The notes under the pieces were generated by a model, which had not been told where the DNA came from, made no database searches, and saw nothing but the letters and a program-made list of their open reading frames with translations. Shown here one piece after another: positions 60,315 to 64,000 of a stretch of DNA of 64,000 nucleotides. The translations under genes were made by a program, and so were the position numbers. Numbering within the stretch: the first letter of the stretch is position 1; each line of letters begins with the position of its first letter. Source of the stretch: Pseudarthrobacter defluvii (GTDB lineage: Bacteria > Actinomycetota > Actinomycetes > Actinomycetales > Micrococcaceae); contig NZ_CP066362.1 in NCBI RefSeq assembly GCF_030323865.1, forward strand, positions 3,100,001 through 3,164,000. Direction: 5' to 3'.

Positions 60315-60888
60315 CAACCGGCGGAGCTGGCCCGCACGGCTCCTGCTCACGCTCGCCACGGCAGCGTTCCTGGTGCTTCCCGCGGCCGCGGCCCAGGCCC
60401 ACGACGCCCTCGAATCCAGCGATCCGGCCGACGGCGCCACGGTCCAAAGCGTTCCGGCCAAGATCGGCCTGACCTTCGACCGCACCCCGATTGCTCTCAA
60501 TTCGATTGTGCGGGTGGAAGACTCCGCAGGCACGGATCAGGCGGACGGTGCGGTGGAGATCGTGGACAACCACGTCACCCAGGCGGTCAAGGCAGGAGCG
60601 CCGGCCGGCAAGTACACCGTGGTGTGGCGGGTGGTCTCCTCGGACGGGCACCCCATCGAGGGAACCTTCACCTTCACCGCGAACAGTGCGAACGCCGGGG
60701 GCAGTGCAGTCGGTGCCGGCGCAAGCAGTGCGGCGCCCACGACGGCGGCGCCCGCCCAGGCAGCCACACAGTCTGGCCAGGTGCCGTGGGCCCTGGTGGG
60801 CGGCATAGCCGCGGTCCTGGTCCTCGCGCTGGTGGTGACGGCCATCTTCGTCAGGCGCCGGCTCCAGAGTTCCGACCCCGAGCAGTAA
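60298..60888 (+). CDS. copC: CopC-domain copper-binding protein
   Basis: This 196-residue protein has a signal peptide (LLLTLATAAFLVLPAAAAQAHDALE) leaving an N-terminal His, the canonical CopC Cu(II) ligand. The CopC core includes SSDPADGATVQSVPAKIGLTFD and WRVVSSDGHPIEGTFTFT (second His). A C-terminal TM anchors it. The TTG start at 60298 has AAGGAG upstream. Together with YcnI it forms a periplasmic/outer-surface copper-binding pair. Confidence 0.93.
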   Translation: MKTENNNRRSWPARLLLTLATAAFLVLPAAAAQAHDALESSDPADGATVQSVPAKIGLTFDRTPIALNSIVRVEDSAGTDQADGAVEIVDNHVTQAVKAGAPAGKYTVVWRVVSSDGHPIEGTFTFTANSANAGGSAVGAGASSAAPTTAAPAQAATQSGQVPWALVGGIAAVLVLALVVTAIFVRRRLQSSDPEQ

Positions 60889-60922
60889 GCCGAACCAAGG
60901 CTGGTTCGACGCCCGGACGGAC

Positions 60923-60968
60923 AAAGCCGGTCACCCTGCAGCTGTTCAGCTGCAGGGTGACCGGCTTT
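60923..60968. terminator. strong bidirectional terminator after copC
   Basis: Perfect 22-bp arms at 60923-60944 and 60947-60968 with a tiny TT centre, so the effective loop is about 6-8 bases. It ends CTTTAA on the plus strand and is flanked by A/T runs, serving the convergent copC and hemerythrin genes. Confidence 0.85.
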
Positions 60969-60997
60969 AACAGCAGTGCGACTGGATGCAGCCGCCC

Positions 60998-61510
60998 CTA
61001 TTCGTGTTCTTGGACGTACTCATCGGGGTCGATGTCGTGGGATTCGATGCCGCCGGCGTGGGCTGACTCGAAGATGCTGAAGGACAGTCCAAGCCGGTGG
61101 CGCAGTTCCAGGGAGGCGTGCTGCCGGAAGTCGGTCAGGCCTTCACGCTCCTCCTCTGCCATGTGGTCGCCGTTGGCTTCATTGAGCTTTGCCATCGCGT
61201 CCCACCACTGCGGTGTGCCGGCCGCGTGGCGGGTAACTTCACCGATGGCGTCCCGGATCTCGTTGTGGTCGTGAATGGCGTCTTCGGTTTCATCCCCGGC
61301 GGAATCCTTTCCGCCTGCCCCAGTCCCCAATTCCATGAGTTCGGGATAAAACAGTTCCTCTTCTGCTTTGGCATGTACTTCCAGCAGGATGCGGAGCTGT
61401 TTCCACACAGGTTCCAGGTCTGAGGGTTCGCACCCATGCATTTCGTCGAGCAGGGCGAACCGCCGCCGCTGCTCGTGGTGGTCATTCAAAATCACTTCAA
61501 CGATGTCCAT
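60998..61510 (-). CDS. hemerythrin-domain protein
   Basis: This 170-residue protein has an all-helical hemerythrin-like fold. Metal-ligand candidates are DHHEQRRR, LLEVHAKAEEELFYPEL, HDHNEIRD and EEEREG with Glu/His clusters. The family binds di-iron and can sense oxygen, nitric oxide or protect iron-sulphur centres. It stands alone and convergent with copC. Confidence 0.9.
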   Translation of the reverse strand: MDIVEVILNDHHEQRRRFALLDEMHGCEPSDLEPVWKQLRILLEVHAKAEEELFYPELMELGTGAGGKDSAGDETEDAIHDHNEIRDAIGEVTRHAAGTPQWWDAMAKLNEANGDHMAEEEREGLTDFRQHASLELRHRLGLSFSIFESAHAGGIESHDIDPDEYVQEHE

Positions 61511-61615
61511 GATGGACCTTTCGGCAGGATCAGCGCGCCCGGGTGAGCCACCAAGCCATCCTTACAGATGCCCGGGCACTGCGGCAGGTCCCGCCGCGCC
61601 CCCTTCAGCGCCGGT

Positions 61616-61960
61616 TCAGGCGGCGGACCGCCGGATGGTGACTATTCGCGCCGCCACCCCGGCGATGACAAGAGCGATTCCCAGCGCAAGCAGGGCCCAC
61701 ACAGGGACGGAATCGGCATCAATGCTACGGTAGCAGGCGGCCGCCGCCCCGCCGCCGCCCTGCTGCTGGTCGAGCAGTTCAGCTGCCCGGCTGTTCGGAA
61801 CCAAGGGGCTGCCGCAGAGCGGGCCGGCCGGCTGCAGCCCGATGACGAAACCCAGAATGTACACGTCCAGTCCGGCGGCAGCGATCCACATCCACATGCG
61901 CCGCTGCCAAAGCCCCTGTTTACCGCCCATAAGGGGCTTCGTCAGAAAAACATGCGCCAT
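61616..61960 (-). CDS. hypothetical membrane protein, 114 aa
   Basis: Two hydrophobic helices (MWMWIAAAGLDVYILGFVIGL and VPVWALLALGIALVIAGVAARIVTI) with a Gln/Gly-rich exposed loop containing two Cys (GPLCGSP, AAACYRS). Chosen start ATG 61960; a longer frame to 62002 exists. No recognised family. Confidence 0.6.
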   Translation of the reverse strand: MAHVFLTKPLMGGKQGLWQRRMWMWIAAAGLDVYILGFVIGLQPAGPLCGSPLVPNSRAAELLDQQQGGGGAAAACYRSIDADSVPVWALLALGIALVIAGVAARIVTIRRSAA

Positions 61961-62096
61961 GGTCCGAGCATAATCCGCACCCCTGACAGAGGTAAGGACC
62001 AAGGTGTTTTTCAGCTTTTCCCCAGTCTTTGCTCCTACAGTGAACCGTGCCGGTCACTGGGTCCGGCGTGCACGCGCAAGTTGGGAAGGACACAAC

Positions 62097-62828
62097 GTGG
62101 TGAAGCCGTCAATTCCGTCAATCAAAGCCCGCATCGGAGTTGGGGCGGCAGCAGTCCTGGCCGCCGGTGCCATGGCCGCTGCTGGCGTCGGTGCCGCGTC
62201 CGCGTCCCCCACATCCACTCCCACTTCAACAGCTTCCCCCGCGGTCACCGCCAAGGCCCACACGCCAAAGGGCTCGGGAGGCCTGGAGGCGTTCCTTAGC
62301 CTGAAGGCGGACAGCCCGCAGGCAGCCGGGGACCGCGCGGCAAAGGCAGCCACCGCCCTGGTGAACCACCCGCAGCTTTTCGCAAAGCTCCCCGCTGCGC
62401 TCCAGGCGGACGTGACCACCCTCAAGGACGCCCCTGAGGCCGATCGGGTGAAGGACGCCTACAAGATCAAGACCACCGCCCTGTCCGGCGGGTACGGCGC
62501 AGAGATCCAGAAGCGCGCCGACGCGGCGGAGAAGGCCGCCACCAGCCTGGCCGGCCTGCGCCAAGAGCTGCGCACCGCGTTCAGCTCCGGCAACCCGGGC
62601 GCCGGGCTCCAGCAGGTGGCCAGCCAGCTGATCGGCCACCCGAAGCTGTTCGCCAAGCTCCCCGCGAACCTGCAGGCGGACCTGACGGCGCTCAAGAACG
62701 CCGCCCCGGCTGACCTGGACGCCCAGGCGAACAAAATCAAGGACACCGCGGTCAACGGCGGTTACGGCACCAAGGTCCAGAAGATGGCCGAAGCACTGGC
62801 GAAGAAGGCTGCAACCCCCAACACCTAA
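62097..62828 (+). CDS. secreted protein with two tandem helical repeats
   Basis: 243 residues. A GTG start with GGAAGGA upstream. A signal peptide (GVGAAAVLAAGAMAAAGVGAASAS) precedes a Thr/Ser/Pro linker and two repeats of about 60 residues, each built on the block HPxLFAKLPAxLQADxTxLKxAxxAD followed by GGYGxxxQKxAxAxxKAAT. It has no cysteines. Probably a helical extracellular protein; no family recognised. Confidence 0.72.
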   Translation: MVKPSIPSIKARIGVGAAAVLAAGAMAAAGVGAASASPTSTPTSTASPAVTAKAHTPKGSGGLEAFLSLKADSPQAAGDRAAKAATALVNHPQLFAKLPAALQADVTTLKDAPEADRVKDAYKIKTTALSGGYGAEIQKRADAAEKAATSLAGLRQELRTAFSSGNPGAGLQQVASQLIGHPKLFAKLPANLQADLTALKNAAPADLDAQANKIKDTAVNGGYGTKVQKMAEALAKKAATPNT

Positions 62829-62834
62829 ACCCCG

Positions 62835-63704
62835 TCAGGACATTTGCGACGCCGCCGCGGACGGTTCCAGGTCGGCGAGCGTGAGCGGGTACGCAGGTTG
62901 GTCCGGGAACGGAAAGGTGCAGGCCACCGCCAGGTCCGGGCCAACGTGCACCAGCTCCCCCGGAGACAGGGGGCGCCAGCCGGGGTTGTGGTTCATCGGT
63001 TCGGTGGCAAAGAGAACCGAGCGCACCGCCGAGAGCTCCGTGCTTCGTGAACGGATCCGGTGGCTTCGCGCGTCCAGCGGTGCCGCCGGAGCGGGCTCGG
63101 CTGCCGGGTCCCTTTCCAGGATGTACAACGGGTGGGTTGCCGGGTAGCGGAGCGCCCAAAGGTCCGTCGCCGTCGTGATAATGATGTTCAGGGCCAAGAC
63201 GGGCAGCTCGGCGGCGATCCACCCCACCGCCCGGACAATGCCCTCCGCCACGTCCCCGGTGGCCCTGCGGGTCTCGGCCGTAATCAGGGCGAAGAGGCGT
63301 TCACTGTCGGTCTGGCCCTGCACCAGCTCCGCCACGCCAAGCTCTGCAAGGCGCGCATCCAGCCGGTCCAGGCCGTGGAACGCGCCGTTGTGGGCGAACA
63401 GCCGGCCGTCCTGTTCGAACGGGTGCGTGTTCACCATGGTGTGCGCCCCGGTGCTGGCGTAGCGGACATGGGCCAGGAAGGTGGTGCTCAGCAGCTGCCG
63501 CGCTTCGCGGGCAAAGGCGTGGTCCTCCCATGCGGCGAGCGGCCGTTTGCTGACCCGCGCGCCGCCGTCGGTATCAAAGCTTCCGATCCCCGCGCCGTCG
63601 GGCTCCCTCCTGCTCTGCTCGGACAGGCTGTCCGGGGCGTCCAGCAGCCAGAAGGTGGCGCGGACGGGCCGGGACCCGGCGTGCAGCCCGAACAGTCGGC
63701 ACAC
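62835..63704 (-). CDS. class II glutamine amidotransferase
   Basis: This 289-residue protein has Cys2 as the N-terminal nucleophile (MCRLFGLHAGS) after Met removal, plus HVRYASTGAHTMVNTHPFEQDGRLFAHNGAFHG and QTDSERLFALIT, the canonical GATase II signature. No synthase domain is attached, so it belongs to the stand-alone EgtC/YafJ-like group. It could be a gamma-glutamyl hydrolase such as EgtC of ergothioneine biosynthesis, but other egt genes are not in the window. Confidence 0.88.
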   Translation of the reverse strand: MCRLFGLHAGSRPVRATFWLLDAPDSLSEQSRREPDGAGIGSFDTDGGARVSKRPLAAWEDHAFAREARQLLSTTFLAHVRYASTGAHTMVNTHPFEQDGRLFAHNGAFHGLDRLDARLAELGVAELVQGQTDSERLFALITAETRRATGDVAEGIVRAVGWIAAELPVLALNIIITTATDLWALRYPATHPLYILERDPAAEPAPAAPLDARSHRIRSRSTELSAVRSVLFATEPMNHNPGWRPLSPGELVHVGPDLAVACTFPFPDQPAYPLTLADLEPSAAASQMS

Positions 63705-63725
63705 GTGGCACTCCTTTAATAAGGG

Positions 63726-64000
63726 CTAGTGGTGGAACGCTTCCTTCTGTTGCCCGTCGGGCATGGGCGCCGTCAGGGCATCCAGGTAGGCCACTTCTTT
63801 GTTGAAGTCGGTCAGGAAGCTGGCGGCCAGGTCGCGGGTGAAGCCGTTGCGGACCACGATCCGCTGCACCGTGATGTCGGCGAGCCCTTCCGGCAGCGGG
63901 TAGGCCGGGACCAGCCAGCCGTTCATGCGCAGGCGTTCGGAGAGGTGGTGCAGGTTCCAGTTCTTGGTGTGGCCGTCGGTGAGTTGCCAGGCGAAGACCG
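63726..64000 (-). CDS. gadB: glutamate decarboxylase, C-terminal fragment
   Basis: The frame runs off the right edge. The visible 91 residues (VFAWQLTDGHTKNWNLHHLSERLRMNGWLVPAYPLP, then GLADITVQRIVVRNGFTRDLAASFLTDFNKEVAYLDAL) match the C-terminal region of PLP-dependent glutamate decarboxylases. The catalytic Lys is outside the window. MNGW at 63926 is internal, not a start. Confidence 0.85.
   Translation of the reverse strand, partial: VFAWQLTDGHTKNWNLHHLSERLRMNGWLVPAYPLPEGLADITVQRIVVRNGFTRDLAASFLTDFNKEVAYLDALTAPMPDGQQKEAFHH

Noticed and set aside
1..64000. rRNA, tRNA, CRISPR, transposase or phage genes
   Set aside because: No rRNA core sequences, no cloverleaf-like sequences with conserved arms, no regular direct-repeat array, and no integrase or transposase motifs found by eye; degenerate tRNAs could be missed without a dedicated scan.

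Overview
The window is a 64 kb chromosomal segment of a high-GC actinobacterium. Several protein families point to Micrococcaceae, most likely Arthrobacter or Pseudarthrobacter: GAF-ANTAR regulators, a SipW-type signal peptidase with alternate-signal exported proteins, a CmtR-like regulator, an ECF42 sigma factor, and a branched-chain/pyruvate E1-E2 operon next to an Lrp regulator. Genus assignment is inference from gene content only. I see no rRNA, tRNA, CRISPR array, prophage or insertion sequence. Genes are densely packed, often with 1-17 nt overlaps. Most long overlapping reading frames are GC-driven shadows.

Layout. 1-8 kb: start of a PLP decarboxylase-like gene (cut by the edge), an NRAMP transporter with atypical metal-site motifs, a four-gene operon (ABC ATPase, ABC permease, GbsR/MarR regulator, CorA) facing an MFS gene across a palindromic operator, and a PAP2 phosphatase. 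8-10 kb: small and orphan genes. 10.3-12.7 kb: a SipW cluster in which a signal peptidase is encoded with three exported proteins. 12.9-17.8 kb: two TetR regulators, each facing its probable target across an inverted repeat (a cupin gene and a flavin monooxygenase gene), then a hydrolase and an MFS gene. 17.9-25 kb: ANTAR-type regulators (one frameshifted), arsC-trxB, a MarR gene and two very small genes.

25-34 kb: MFS, FtsW/RodA, LCP cell-wall ligase, a cmtR operon with two different CDF metal exporters, a glycosyltransferase and an acyltransferase. 34-42 kb: GAF-ANTAR, secreted phosphoesterase, PhnB-like VOC, aromatic FAD monooxygenase, a frameshifted secreted protein, and a YCII/DGPF-ECF42 sigma pair preceded by a match to the ECF42 promoter. 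42-46 kb: two convergent YtrA-type GntR modules, one with a DUF1648 membrane protein and one with an ABC transporter, separated by a short palindromic repeat. 46-51 kb: E1alpha-E1beta-E2 operon divergent from Lrp/AsnC.

51-64 kb: the most unusual locus is a two-gene unit at 51.3-54.4 kb. It encodes a membrane M50 protease with a PqqD-like N-terminus and a four-cysteine C-terminal domain, and a cysteine-free, internally duplicated Ala/Asn-rich partner protein. This is a candidate undescribed peptide-processing system. It is followed by a cation/Ca2+ exchanger, a DUF2127 protein translationally coupled to a class A penicillin-binding protein, a copper-type YcnI-CopC group, a hemerythrin-domain protein, a secreted repeat protein, a class II glutamine amidotransferase and the C-terminus of glutamate decarboxylase.

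Regulatory architecture is unusually legible. Clear palindromes lie beside most of the local regulators, and a 12-bp motif (GTACGACGGCGG) recurs at several intergenic and coding sites.
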